Shown here piece after piece: positions 23,784 through 32,637 of a stretch of DNA of 38,634 bases. The stretch's first letter is position 1. The number at the start of each line of letters is the position of its first letter. The stretch comes from Aerophototrophica crusticola (lineage in GTDB: Bacteria; Pseudomonadota; Alphaproteobacteria; Azospirillales; Azospirillaceae), in contig MOEB01000037.1 in the NCBI GenBank assembly GCA_001939945.1, positions 1-38,634 of the forward strand. The letters run 5' to 3'. The position numbers and the translations under genes are program-made. The notes beneath the pieces are model-generated. The model was not told where the DNA came from, ran no database searches, and saw only the letters and a list, made by a program, of their open reading frames with translations.

Positions 23784-24409
23784 CGCCACGGCGGCGTGGG
23801 ACGCCCGCCCCCGGCGCGGGGCGGACCGGCCGCGGGACGACATGGCTTGGGGCAGATGGATGATGGCCGAATTGGGAATTCGGGCGTCCGCCCCGCAGGG
23901 AAAGCGGGTGGGAGCCGGACCCTCCGCACGCCAGGGTCCCGCAGCCCCGCGCGGGATCGGGGGGTCCGCGCGGCCCCGTCGCCCGGACGAACCGAGGATG
24001 TCGCAAACGGTTCAGGCGGTTGGGGCAGGGGCGTCGGGGCTTGGCCGGGCCGGCGGGGCGTCGGGCCAAGGGTCCGTGCCACGGTGCGTCAAGCCCGCGC
24101 GGATTGGGAAACCCTCGAGGACGGGTTAGGCCGTGCGGGCCTTTGGGATAGCCGGCAACGCGCTGGATCGCACGCCCTTGCGCGTCCGGGCCGCCGCCCC
24201 CGCGTCAGCCAAGCCCGCGGCCGCGTGATGGGGCGCGGCCGGCGCTGTTCCAACAGCCTTGGCCCGGAAGACCGCGCGAGCGGCGTTCGTCGCCGACGGT
24301 GTCGCGCTCCCGCGGTCCGGAGCGCACGGCAATCCCTGCCCGGCCAACCCCAGTCGGCGAAGGGCGGGGCGCCGCCGCCGCGCGGCTCGCATGGACGGGG
24401 GAGGCGCAG
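23784..24409. other. Long intergenic region between DUF885 and DASS genes
   Basis: A 626-base stretch with no supported gene, the longest in the window. It has a hairpin soon after the DUF885 stop (CCACG/CGTGG near 23787), an AT-rich inverted repeat at 23867-23883 (listed separately) and several GC-rich hairpins around 23937-23980. I recognise no riboswitch or tRNA. Open frames across it are GC-driven and lack domains. Confidence 0.45.
23867..23883. repeat. AT-rich inverted repeat, possible operator
   Basis: CCGAATT-GGG-AATTCGG is a perfect 7-bp inverted repeat with a three-base spacer, 84 bases after the DUF885 gene and 527 bases before the DASS transporter. Its AT-rich core is unusual here. 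It has no following T-run, so it is not a classic terminator. It might be an operator. Confidence 0.35.
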
Positions 24410-26059
24410 ATGACCGAGACACCGGTGCACCAGGCCGGGCAGGCCAAGGGGGCGGAGCTGCGGATGCCGCCGCCCCACCAGGGCGAGTACGAGGAATACG
24501 TCGAAGACGCGACCCCGGGCCGGCGCCCAGCCAGGATGATGTGGGGCCTGCGCGCGCTGGGGATCGTCGCGGCCCTGGCGGTGTGGCTCGCCATGGGCGC
24601 CTCCGAGGGGCTGCCGCCCGACGCGCGCGCGGTCGCGGCGATCGTCACGCTGATGGCGATCTGGTGGATGACCGAGGCCGTCCCGCTGGCCGTCACCTCG
24701 CTCCTGCCGATCGTGCTTCTCCCCATGCTGACCGCGCGGACGGTCAACGAGACCACCGCGCCCTATGCCAGCGCCATCGTCTTCCTGTTCCTGGGCGGCT
24801 TCCTGATCGCCATCGCCATGGAGAAATGGAACCTGCACCGCCGCGTCGCGCTGCTGACCCTGCGCCGGGTGGGGGTCGAGCCCCGGCGGATCGTGCTGGG
24901 GATGATGCTGGCCACCGGCTTCCTGTCCATGTGGGTGTCCAACACGGCCACGACGCTGATGATGCTGCCCATCGGGCTGTCGGTGCTGACGCTGGTCGTG
25001 GAGCGGAGCGGTACCCGGCAGGACGCCTCCGTCGGCGAGGCGCTGAGCAAGGGTGGGCGGATCACGGACGTGGTCGAGGACGAGAACATCAAGCGGTTCG
25101 GCGTCTGCCTCGTCCTCGCCATCGCTTGGTCGGCGACGATGGGTGGCCTTGGCACCCTGCTCGGCAGCCCGCCGAACGCCATCGTCGCCGGCTATGCCGC
25201 GGCGGAACTGGGGCGCCGGATCGGCTTCCTTGAATGGATGGTGGTCGGCGTGCCGCTCGCCTTCACCTTCATCCTGATCGGCTGGGTGCTGATGACGCGC
25301 GTGCTCTACCCGTTCAACCTGGCAGAGGTCCCGGGCGGGCGCGAGATGATCGAGGAGCAGATCGAGCAGCTCGGCCCGCTCAGCCAGGGTGAGAAGATGG
25401 TGATGGCCGTCTTCGGGTCCGCGGCCTTCCTGTGGGTCGTGCCGGGACTCCTGGCCAGCATCCCGGGGGTCGGCGACCTATTGGGGCCGTTCGGGGAGCT
25501 GAACGACACCGCCATCGCCATCGCCGCCGGTGCCGCGATGTTCATCCTGCCGGGCCGCGGGCGGCGCGAGATGGTGCTGGACTGGAAGGATGCCGAGGAC
25601 GGGCTGCCCTGGGGCGTGCTCCTGCTCTTCGGCGGCGGCCTGAGCCTGGCGGGCGCCGTCGCCGCGACGGGCCTGGACCGCTGGTTCGGCGAGCAGGTCA
25701 TGGGTCTCGGCGTGCTCCCCATCCTGCTGCTGGTCGCGGCCATCACGGCGATCGTCCTGTTCCTGACCGAGGTCACCAGCAACACCGCGACCGCCGCCAC
25801 CTTCATCCCCGTCCTGGGCGGCGTGGCGGTGGGCATCGGGGCCGATCCCATGACGCTGCTCATCCCGGCGGCCTTCGCCGCGACCTGCGCGTTCATGCTG
25901 CCCGTCGGCACGCCGCCCAACGCGATCGTCTTCGCCACCGGCGCGGTGACGATCGCCCAGATGGCGCGCGGCGGCATCGTCCTGAACCTGGTCGGGATCG
26001 TCCTGATCACCGGCTTCTGCTATGTCCTGGGCGGCATCGCGCTCGGGCTGAAGTTCTGA
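24410..26059 (+). CDS. DASS/SLC13-family anion:sodium symporter
   Basis: A 549-residue membrane transporter of the divalent anion:Na+ symporter family, which imports dicarboxylates, tricarboxylates or sulfate. A ~45-residue hydrophilic N-terminus precedes about 11 helices. The two repeat signatures are visible: MWVSNTATTLMMLP near residue 180 and TEVTSNTATAATFIP near 460, each holding the Ser-Asn-Thr substrate and sodium motif, plus LGSPPNAIVAG and PVGTPPNAIVFATG. The start at 24410 has GGGGGAGG five bases upstream; longer in-frame extension has no such site. It is a single gene ending in a strong hairpin shared with the convergent kinase gene. Which anion is carried cannot be told. Confidence 0.93.
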   Translation: MTETPVHQAGQAKGAELRMPPPHQGEYEEYVEDATPGRRPARMMWGLRALGIVAALAVWLAMGASEGLPPDARAVAAIVTLMAIWWMTEAVPLAVTSLLPIVLLPMLTARTVNETTAPYASAIVFLFLGGFLIAIAMEKWNLHRRVALLTLRRVGVEPRRIVLGMMLATGFLSMWVSNTATTLMMLPIGLSVLTLVVERSGTRQDASVGEALSKGGRITDVVEDENIKRFGVCLVLAIAWSATMGGLGTLLGSPPNAIVAGYAAAELGRRIGFLEWMVVGVPLAFTFILIGWVLMTRVLYPFNLAEVPGGREMIEEQIEQLGPLSQGEKMVMAVFGSAAFLWVVPGLLASIPGVGDLLGPFGELNDTAIAIAAGAAMFILPGRGRREMVLDWKDAEDGLPWGVLLLFGGGLSLAGAVAATGLDRWFGEQVMGLGVLPILLLVAAITAIVLFLTEVTSNTATAATFIPVLGGVAVGIGADPMTLLIPAAFAATCAFMLPVGTPPNAIVFATGAVTIAQMARGGIVLNLVGIVLITGFCYVLGGIALGLKF

Positions 26060-26085
26060 AGGGGGCCGGCAGTCGTTGGCGTCCA

Positions 26086-26112
26086 CCGGCATGGGTCAAG
26101 GACTCATGCCGG
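26086..26112. terminator. Strong hairpin between convergent genes
   Basis: CCGGCATGGGTC and GACTCATGCCGG form a 12-bp stem (one G-U pair) with a three-base AAG loop, lying between the stops of the plus-strand DASS gene and the minus-strand kinase. It can serve both directions. There is no T-run on either side, so it is not a textbook intrinsic terminator, but GC-rich bacteria often use such hairpins. Confidence 0.7.
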
Positions 26113-26117
26113 CGGGC

Positions 26118-28988
26118 TCAGGCCGTCTCACGCACCCGCAGCGTCACCATGTGGGCCAGGGACTCCGCCGCCGCGGCCCGCACGCCGGCCAGCGCCGGCC
26201 CCAGGTCCGCGCCTTCCCGCCTGGCGGCCTCGTCCAGGGCCTGGCCGGCCCGTGCCAGGGCCGTGAAGCCCAGGGAGGCCGCCATCCCCTTCAGGGCGTG
26301 TGCCTGGAACGAGGCGGTGCCCCGGTCCAGGCCCGGGTCGGACAGCACGGCCAGCGCCTGCTCCACCCCGGCCTGCAAGGAGGACAGCAGCCCGGCCAGG
26401 GCGTCCGGGCCCACCGTGGCGTGGAGGGCGCGCCATTTCACCGGGTCGTGCACCGGCGCGACCCCGGTGGCCGGGGCTGTCCCCTCCCCACCGGGCGGGC
26501 CGGGCTGGGCCGGGCCGCCACCGGCCCAGCGCTCCACCGCCTCCAGCAGCGCGTCGCGGTCCACCGGCTTGGCCAGGTGGCCGTCCATGCCCGCGGCGCG
26601 GCAGGCGGCCACCTCCTCCGGCAGGGTGTTGGCGGTGAGCGCCAGGATCGGCACCTGCCCGCGGGGCCCCGGCAAGGCCCGGATGGCCCTGGCCGCCGCG
26701 GGGCCGTCCATCCCCGGCATGCGCACGTCCAGCAGCACCAGGCCATAGTCGCCCGCCGCCACGCGCGCCAGGGCCTCCGCCCCGTCAGCCGCCAGGTCCA
26801 CCCGGTGCCCGGCGCGGGTCAGGTAGTGGGCCACCAGGGTGCGGTTGGTGGCGATGTCGTCCGCCACCAGCACCCGGACGGAACGGCTGGCGGGCATGGC
26901 CGCCCGGGCCGCGGGGCCGGCCACGCGGGGCGGGGCCTCCGCTGGCCGCAGGGGCAGCTCGAACCAGAAGCGGCTGCCCTGGCCGGGGGTGCTGTCCACC
27001 CCGATGCGGCCGCCCATGTGCTCCACGATGGCCTTGCAGATGGCAAGGCCCAGGCCGGTGCCGCCGAAGCGCCGCGCCGTGGCGTCGTCCACCTGGCTGA
27101 AGCGCTGGAACAGGCGGTCCATGCGGTCCGCCGGGATGCCGATGCCCGTGTCCCGAACCTCCAGGCGCAGCCGCCCGTCCGCGGCCGACACGGCCAGGGC
27201 GATGCCGCCGCGCTCGGTGAACTTCACGGCGTTGGACAGCAGGTTCAGCAGCACCTGCCGCAGCCGCTGCGGGTCGCCGCGGACCCAGGGCGGCACGCCG
27301 TCGCCCAGCTCCACGGACAGGGCCAGCCCCTTGTCGGCGGCCGCCGCCCCCACGATCCGGGCGGAGCCGCGGGCCAGGGCCGCCAAGTCCACCGGCTCGT
27401 CCGCCAGGGGCATCATCCCGGCCTCGGCGCGGGAGAAGTCCAGCACGTCGTTGACGACGGTCAGCAGCGACCGGCCCGCGTCGCGCACCACCGTCGCCCA
27501 TTCCCGCTGCTCCGGCGTCAGCGGGCTCGCCAGCAGCAGGTCGTTGAAGCCGATCACCCCGTTGAGGGGCGTGCGGACCTCGTGGCTCATGGTGGCCAGG
27601 AAGGCGGACTTGGCCCGGGCCGCGGCCTCCGCCTGCTCCTTGGCGGCCTCCAGCGCGGCTGTGCGCTCCCGCACCAGCCCCTCCAGGTGGCGGCCGTGGT
27701 CGCGGATGCGGGCGGCCATGGCCCGGAAGGCGCGGGCAAGCTGGCCCACCTCGTTCGGCAGCGCCTCCGGCAGGGGGAAGGCGCCGTCCGCCACGGAGTC
27801 ATAGTCGCCCGCCGCCACCCGGTCGGCGGCCCGGCCCAGCACCTGGACGGGCCGGGCGACGCTGGCGCGCAGCACGACGAACAGGGTGCCCGTCACGACA
27901 AGCAGGAAGGCGGCGCCCAGGGCCAGGATGTAGCCGGCGGCGCGCAGCGCCTCCGCGTCTACCAGCCGGCGCGGGTAGGCGGAGACGAGCCACCAGCCCG
28001 GCCCCTCGATCGGGGCGGCCACCACCAGGAAGTCGGGTGCCGCGTCCTCCACCACCCGCGCGGCGCCGCCCGCCACCGGCGGCCCCTGGGTGGACAGCAG
28101 GGCGGAGACGCGGGACAGGACCGGGTCCCCCAGCTCCCCCACCCGGATGATGCCGGACCTGTGGTTGGCCTCGCTCAGCCGGCCCTGGTGCACGACCACG
28201 CGGCCGTCCTCCGTCAGGATGGCCCGGTAGGCCCCCGACGGCTGCTCCTCCACCAGCCGGGCCACCACCTCGTCCAGCAGGATGTCGTGGCTGGCGTTGC
28301 CCAGGTGGCGGCCCTGGTGGTCCATGGGGAGCTGCAGGGTAATGGTCCACTGCTTCGCCGTGTCGTCGAAATAGAGCGGCGACCAGACGGGCAGGCGGGC
28401 CGGGTTCTCGGACCGCAGCGTCGCCTTCACCACGGACAGCTCGGTCATCCGCAGGTCGTGCCGGGCGTCCAGGCCCCAGGGGTGGCCGGGCCAGTGGATG
28501 ACCATGGCGTTCTCCGGCAGGCTCACATGCAGGTTTGCGAAGCTGCCGGACCAGGCCGGGCCGTAGGCGGCGACCATGTGGTAGAGCAGGACCAGCCGCC
28601 GGCGCAGCTCCGCGTCGGGGGGCGGCGCGCCGCTGCCCATGAAGGCGGTGGTGCCGGCGCGGGGCAGGCCGTCCGGACCCAGCACCCCGTCATAGAACTC
28701 CCGCCGCAGCCGCGTGGCCCCGTCGGCATCCCGGGTGAAATAGCGGTCGAAGTCCGGCCGCGGCAGCACCGCCGGGTCGGCATAGGCGGCCAGGAAGGCA
28801 TTGCGGAACTGGTCCAGGTTGGACCGGGCCAGCCGGAAGACCGCGGCCTCCGACCGGCTCAACGCCCCCAGCCGCACGCCCAGTTGGGCCAGGGCGTCCT
28901 GCCGCGCGTCGGCATAGGCCAACCACGCCCCCACGCCGGTGACGGCGGACACGGCCAGGATCGACCAAACGGCCAGCCTGCGGGCCAT
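26118..28988 (-). CDS. Membrane hybrid histidine kinase with receiver and Hpt domains
   Basis: A 956-residue BarA/ArcB-like kinase. Order: a first helix at residues ~3-25; a periplasmic sensor of ~245 residues, probably Cache-like, with [16 protein letters not shown]; a second helix near residues 325-347; HAMP; HisKA with H469 in [11 protein letters not shown]; HATPase with VRDTGIGIP and [12 protein letters not shown]; a receiver with D754 in [11 protein letters not shown]; and a C-terminal Hpt domain with H897 in [12 protein letters not shown]. It can thus run a full four-step phosphorelay up to a missing response regulator. I chose ATG 28988, just before helix 1; an in-frame TTG at 29141 with GAGGGG upstream would add 51 Gly/Arg-rich residues. 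Its neighbours are transporters, so it may sense small organic molecules in the periplasm, as Cache domains often do. Confidence 0.9.
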   Translation of the reverse strand: MARRLAVWSILAVSAVTGVGAWLAYADARQDALAQLGVRLGALSRSEAAVFRLARSNLDQFRNAFLAAYADPAVLPRPDFDRYFTRDADGATRLRREFYDGVLGPDGLPRAGTTAFMGSGAPPPDAELRRRLVLLYHMVAAYGPAWSGSFANLHVSLPENAMVIHWPGHPWGLDARHDLRMTELSVVKATLRSENPARLPVWSPLYFDDTAKQWTITLQLPMDHQGRHLGNASHDILLDEVVARLVEEQPSGAYRAILTEDGRVVVHQGRLSEANHRSGIIRVGELGDPVLSRVSALLSTQGPPVAGGAARVVEDAAPDFLVVAAPIEGPGWWLVSAYPRRLVDAEALRAAGYILALGAAFLLVVTGTLFVVLRASVARPVQVLGRAADRVAAGDYDSVADGAFPLPEALPNEVGQLARAFRAMAARIRDHGRHLEGLVRERTAALEAAKEQAEAAARAKSAFLATMSHEVRTPLNGVIGFNDLLLASPLTPEQREWATVVRDAGRSLLTVVNDVLDFSRAEAGMMPLADEPVDLAALARGSARIVGAAAADKGLALSVELGDGVPPWVRGDPQRLRQVLLNLLSNAVKFTERGGIALAVSAADGRLRLEVRDTGIGIPADRMDRLFQRFSQVDDATARRFGGTGLGLAICKAIVEHMGGRIGVDSTPGQGSRFWFELPLRPAEAPPRVAGPAARAAMPASRSVRVLVADDIATNRTLVAHYLTRAGHRVDLAADGAEALARVAAGDYGLVLLDVRMPGMDGPAAARAIRALPGPRGQVPILALTANTLPEEVAACRAAGMDGHLAKPVDRDALLEAVERWAGGGPAQPGPPGGEGTAPATGVAPVHDPVKWRALHATVGPDALAGLLSSLQAGVEQALAVLSDPGLDRGTASFQAHALKGMAASLGFTALARAGQALDEAARREGADLGPALAGVRAAAAESLAHMVTLRVRETA

Positions 28989-29214
28989 CTCGGCCACCAG
29001 CGACCGGGAAGCGCCGGCGTCCGGGGACGCCGCCGGGCGGCCAGCCACCCGGCGCCCCGGTCCGCCCCCCAACGGCTCCTGCTCGGCTCGCAACGCGTCC
29101 CCATCCCCTTGTGCCAGCCGCCGTTGGTCGTGACGGATCAACGGCCCCTCAGGCGCCCGGCGGCATACTACCCGAAAGTGTAGGCGTGGCCCAAGCCATC
29201 ATCGCCGGCGCCGT

Positions 29215-30156
29215 TCAGGCGACGGTGCGGAAGACGGCGATGGCGGTGCCGGTGGTGAGCGCCGAGAGGCCGGTGGTGGCGAGGATGGCGCCGGCCACGG
29301 GCTGGGTGTGCAGGCCGTAGCGCTGGGAGAAGACGAAGACGTTCACCCCCATGGGCAGCGAGGCGCAGGTGACGGCGACGCCGAGCTGCAGCGGGGGCAG
29401 GTCGAACAGGTGGCGGGCGGACAGGAAGACCAGGGCCGGCAGCACCAGCAGCTTGGCCGCCGCCATGAAGGCGGTGCGGCCCAGGGCATCCCCCACCCGC
29501 AACCCCACCAGGCTGGCCCCCAGCGCGAACAGGGAGCAGGGCACCGCCGCGGCGGCCAGCATCTCCAGCATCCGGTCCAGGGGCCCCGGCATGGGCACGC
29601 CGCCGGCCCCCACGGCAAGGCCGCAGAGGATGGCGGCGAGCACCGGGTTCCTCAGCAGGGCCAGCACGGTGCGGCCCGCCACCGTGGCCAGGCCGGCGCC
29701 GTGGGCCTGGCTCGCCTCCACCAGGACGGTGGCGAGCCCCACCAGCACCAGGGAGTGGAAGGTGACGATCAGCAGCAGCTGGTGCAGCCCCGCCGGCCCG
29801 AAGGCCGGCAGCACCAGCGGCACCCCCACCAGCACGATGTTGGAGAAGGTGGAGCCCAGCGCCAGGGTGGCGCTGCCCGCCGTGCCTTCCCGGTACAGCA
29901 GCCGCGCCGCGAGGAAGCTGCCCGCCGCCAGGGCCAGCAGGGCGGAGTAGTAGGCGCCGATGATGGCCAGGTCGCCGGCGCCCGGCAGTCCGTGGCGGGC
30001 CATGGAGCGGAACAGCAGGGCCGGCAGGGCCAGGGTGAAGATGAAGGTGCCCAGCGCCTTGGACGCGTCCGCCGTGAACAGGGGCGGCCGGCCCAGGGCG
30101 AAGCCCAGCAGCACCAGCCCGAAGGCCGGCAGGACGATCTCGACGACGGGATGCAT
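29215..30156 (-). CDS. AEC-family transporter
   Basis: A 313-residue membrane protein of the auxin efflux carrier (AEC) family, with about ten helices in two inverted repeats separated by a short hydrophilic region near residues 150-165. Typical segments are LPALLFRSMAR, GSTFSNIVLVGVPLV and CASLPMGVNVFVFSQRYG. Bacterial members include malate and malonate carriers and many of unknown substrate. The start ATG at 30156 is preceded by GGAAGGAAAGGG; upstream in-frame sequence crosses the palindrome and was rejected. It is divergent from the sodium symporter operon, with a 28-bp perfect palindrome 36 bases upstream of its start, probably the operator controlling it. Confidence 0.9.
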   Translation of the reverse strand: MHPVVEIVLPAFGLVLLGFALGRPPLFTADASKALGTFIFTLALPALLFRSMARHGLPGAGDLAIIGAYYSALLALAAGSFLAARLLYREGTAGSATLALGSTFSNIVLVGVPLVLPAFGPAGLHQLLLIVTFHSLVLVGLATVLVEASQAHGAGLATVAGRTVLALLRNPVLAAILCGLAVGAGGVPMPGPLDRMLEMLAAAAVPCSLFALGASLVGLRVGDALGRTAFMAAAKLLVLPALVFLSARHLFDLPPLQLGVAVTCASLPMGVNVFVFSQRYGLHTQPVAGAILATTGLSALTTGTAIAVFRTVA

Positions 30157-30490
30157 TCCCTTTCCTTCCGGCCCCTTCTTCCCGATACCCGCCGTCACTT
30201 TCGAATTCGAAAGTGACGGTGCCCAGCCCAGCTCCATGTAGCGCCTGGCGAGCGGCTCGTCAGCCGCCAGGATGCCGGTGGGCCTGCCGCGGGCCCTTGG
30301 TGGCCAGCACTTCCGGGCGCTCGGGGGTCCCCTCCCGGCCTTGTCCTTGCCGTGGGGCCCCGGAAAATGCCCGGCACCTTGTGACAAATGCCGGCTTGCC
30401 GCGTTGTACGGCGGCCAAGGTGGAACCATCAGCCGCGGGACCTCGCCCGGGGGCATACCCCGGGGGGGCGGCAACAGGGGAGGACAAGGC
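30157..30490. other. Divergent intergenic region between AEC carrier and symporter operon
   Basis: A 334-base control region. Nearest the AEC gene is the 28-bp palindrome (30192-30219). Nearer the symporter operon, GTGACA (30381-30386), a 17-base spacer and TTGTAC (30404-30409) form a weak possible promoter, and TTGTGACAA (30379-30387) is a small palindrome overlapping it. A near-repeat of CCCGGGGGCATAC / CCCCGGGGG lies just before the ribosome-binding site (GGGGAGGACAAGGC) of the small subunit gene. Confidence 0.45.
30192..30219. promoter_or_regulatory. 28-bp perfect palindrome, probable operator
   Basis: The left half is CCGTCACTTTCGAA and the right half is its exact reverse complement with no spacer, giving 14-bp arms. 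The AT-rich core (TTTCGAATTCGAAA) is striking in this GC-rich DNA. It sits 36 bases upstream of the AEC carrier start, where it would block transcription when bound, and 272 bases upstream of the divergent symporter operon. It has no T-run, so a terminator is unlikely. The size and symmetry fit a dimeric repressor (TetR- or MarR-like), but no regulator gene is adjacent. Confidence 0.65.
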
Positions 30491-30757
30491 ATGGTCGGCG
30501 AAGACCTCGACGCGCGCGCGCGCGCCTATTGGCGGGCAAACATACGAACCGTCCTGGGATGCCTGGCGGTGTGGTTCCTGGTGTCCTACGGGGCGGGAAT
30601 CCTGCTGGTGGACGTGCTGAACCAGGTGAACATCGCCGGATTCCCCCTTGGCTTCTGGTTCGCCCAGCAAGGGTCCATCGTCGCCTTCCTGTTCCTGATC
30701 ATCTTCTACGCCTGGCGGATGAACAGGATCGACCGCGAGCACGACGTGCACGAGTAG
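30491..30757 (+). CDS. Sodium/solute symporter small subunit (DUF4212)
   Basis: An 88-residue protein with two transmembrane helices (~20-42 and ~52-75), of the DUF4212 symporter small-subunit family. The N-terminal ARAYWRANIRTVLGCLAVWFL and the IIFYAWRMNRIDREHDVHE C-terminus are typical. It acts with the large symporter encoded 28 bases downstream. The start ATG at 30491 follows GGGGAGGACAAGGC. Members of this pair are thought to import small carboxylates such as acetate, driven by cations; the substrate here is not known. Confidence 0.9.
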   Translation: MVGEDLDARARAYWRANIRTVLGCLAVWFLVSYGAGILLVDVLNQVNIAGFPLGFWFAQQGSIVAFLFLIIFYAWRMNRIDREHDVHE

Positions 30758-30785
30758 TCGGCCACCAGGACGAGAGGGACAAGAG

Positions 30786-32549
30786 ATGGACTTGAAGACC
30801 CTGACCTACCTGGTGGTGGGCGCGACCTTCGCGCTCTACATCGGCATCGCCATCTGGTCGCGGGCGGCCACGACGGGCGAGTTCTACGTGGCCGGCAAGG
30901 GGGTGCACCCCATCGCGAACGGCATGGCCACCGGCGCGGACTGGATGTCCGCCGCCTCCTTCATCTCCATGGCGGGCCTGATCGCGTTCCTGGGCTACGG
31001 GGGCTCGGTCTACCTGATGGGCTGGACCGGCGGCTACGTGCTGCTGGCCATGCTGCTGGCGCCCTACCTGCGCAAGTACGGCAAGTTCACCGTGCCGGAG
31101 TTCATCGGCGACCGCTATTACAGCGACGCCGCCCGGGTGGTGGCCGTGGTCTGCCTGATCTTCATCAGCTTCGTCTATGTGGCGGGGCAGATGCGCGGGG
31201 TGGGCATCGTCTTTTCCCGCTTCCTGGAGGTCAGCATCGAGACGGGCCTGGTGGTGGGCATGGCCATCGTCTTCGTCTATGCGGTGCTGGGCGGCATGAA
31301 GGGGATCACCTACACCCAGGTGGCGCAGTACGTGGTGCTGATCACCGCCTACATCGTGCCGGCCATCTTCATCTCCCTCCAGCTCACCGGCAACCCGGTC
31401 CCGCCGCTGGGGCTAGGCAGCACGGTGCAGGGCACGGACTCCTACCTGCTGGAACGGCTGAACCAGGTGGTCACCGAGCTGGGCTTCGCCGCCTACACGG
31501 AGGGCGGCAAGAGTACCATCGACATCTTCGCCATCACCGCGGCCCTGATGGTGGGCACGGCCGGGCTGCCGCACGTGATCGTGCGCTTCTTCACCGTGCC
31601 CAGCGTGCGCGACGCCCGGTCCTCCGCCGGGTGGGCGCTCTTCTTCATCGCGCTGCTGTACCTGTGCGCCCCGGCGGTGGGGGCCATGGCCCGCTACAAC
31701 CTGACCGCCACGGTGCAGACCGGGCCGGTGGGCGCCGCGGAGTCCAACCTGGTCTATGAGCAGCGCCCCGAATGGATGAAGCGCTGGGAGCAGACCGGCC
31801 TGCTTAAGTTCGAGGACAAGAACGGCGACGGCCGCATCCAGTACTACAACGACACCCGGATGGACCCCGCCCGGCAGCAGGAGCTGGGCTGGCGGGGCAA
31901 CGAGCTGACCGTGGACCGGGACATCCTGGTGCTGGCCAACCCGGAGATCGCCCGGTTGCCCAACTGGGTCATCGCCCTGGTGGCGGCGGGGGGCATCGCC
32001 GCGGCGCTGTCCACGGCGGCGGGGCTGCTGCTGGTGATCTCGTCGGCCGTGTCCCACGACCTGATGAAGAGCACCTTCGCCCGCGGCATCACGGAGAAAC
32101 AGGAACTGATGGCCGGCCGCATCGCGGCGGCGGGCGCCATCCTCATCGCGGGGTACCTGGGCTACAACCCGCCGGGCTTCGTGGCGGAGGTGGTGGCCTT
32201 CGCCTTCGGCCTGGCCGCCAGCTCCCTGTTCCCGGCCATCATGATGGGCATCTTCTCCAAGCGGGTGAACCGCGAGGGGGCGGTCGCCGGCATGCTGGCG
32301 GGGCTGCTCTTCACCCTGGGCTACATCGTCTACTTCAAGGGCATCTTCATCACGCCCATCGGCAAGAACACGGCGGAGAACTGGCTGTTCGGCATCTCGC
32401 CGGAGGGCATCGGCTTCGTCGGCATGATCCTGAACTTCATCGTGGCCTTCGCCGTCAGCCGGGTGACGGCGGCACCGCCGCGGGAAGTGCAGGAGCTGGT
32501 GGACTTCATCCGGTCCCCCCGCGGCGCGCGGGAGGCGATCGAGCACTGA
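30786..32549 (+). CDS. Sodium:solute symporter large subunit (SSS family, acetate-permease-like)
   Basis: A 587-residue SSS-family transporter with about 13 helices, of the type that pairs with DUF4212 small subunits. Recognisable parts are GEFYVAGKGVHPIANGMATGADWMSAASF (split here at the AGKG-like site), YAVLGGMKGITYTQVAQ and AALSTAAGLLLVISSAVSHDL, which hold the sodium- and substrate-site residues. Between two helices lies an ~80-residue soluble loop with an EF-hand-like sequence DKNGDGRIQYYN starting at D344; its position 12 is Asn instead of Glu/Asp. It uses AGAGGGAC AAGAG as ribosome-binding region and ends in a strong hairpin. It likely imports acetate or a related carboxylate. The family is sure; the substrate is inference. 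Confidence 0.92.
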   Translation: MDLKTLTYLVVGATFALYIGIAIWSRAATTGEFYVAGKGVHPIANGMATGADWMSAASFISMAGLIAFLGYGGSVYLMGWTGGYVLLAMLLAPYLRKYGKFTVPEFIGDRYYSDAARVVAVVCLIFISFVYVAGQMRGVGIVFSRFLEVSIETGLVVGMAIVFVYAVLGGMKGITYTQVAQYVVLITAYIVPAIFISLQLTGNPVPPLGLGSTVQGTDSYLLERLNQVVTELGFAAYTEGGKSTIDIFAITAALMVGTAGLPHVIVRFFTVPSVRDARSSAGWALFFIALLYLCAPAVGAMARYNLTATVQTGPVGAAESNLVYEQRPEWMKRWEQTGLLKFEDKNGDGRIQYYNDTRMDPARQQELGWRGNELTVDRDILVLANPEIARLPNWVIALVAAGGIAAALSTAAGLLLVISSAVSHDLMKSTFARGITEKQELMAGRIAAAGAILIAGYLGYNPPGFVAEVVAFAFGLAASSLFPAIMMGIFSKRVNREGAVAGMLAGLLFTLGYIVYFKGIFITPIGKNTAENWLFGISPEGIGFVGMILNFIVAFAVSRVTAAPPREVQELVDFIRSPRGAREAIEH

Positions 32550-32557
32550 CGGCGGCA

Positions 32558-32588
32558 GCGGGGCGGGCGGCACCGCCGCTCGCCCCGC
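32558..32588 (+). terminator. Hairpin after the symporter gene
   Basis: A 14-bp stem (32558-32571 with 32575-32588, one G-U pair) around a three-base ACC loop begins eight bases after the symporter stop. It is very GC-rich and is followed by a C/G run and not by T. It should form readily and may limit read-through into the DUF294 gene, which lies 50 bases downstream. Confidence 0.6.
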
Positions 32589-32637
32589 GTCCCCCGGCCG
32601 CCTCCCCCCGGGCGGCGGCCCATGTTAGGATGGGGCC

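Noticed and set aside
29173-29180. CGAAAGTG half-site downstream of the AEC gene, as in the 28-bp palindrome
   Set aside because: An 8-base match is expected about once in a window of this size, so it is likely chance.
26076-29183. Long plus-strand open frame opposite the membrane kinase
   Set aside because: Antisense shadow; the minus-strand kinase has all catalytic motifs and the plus product has none.
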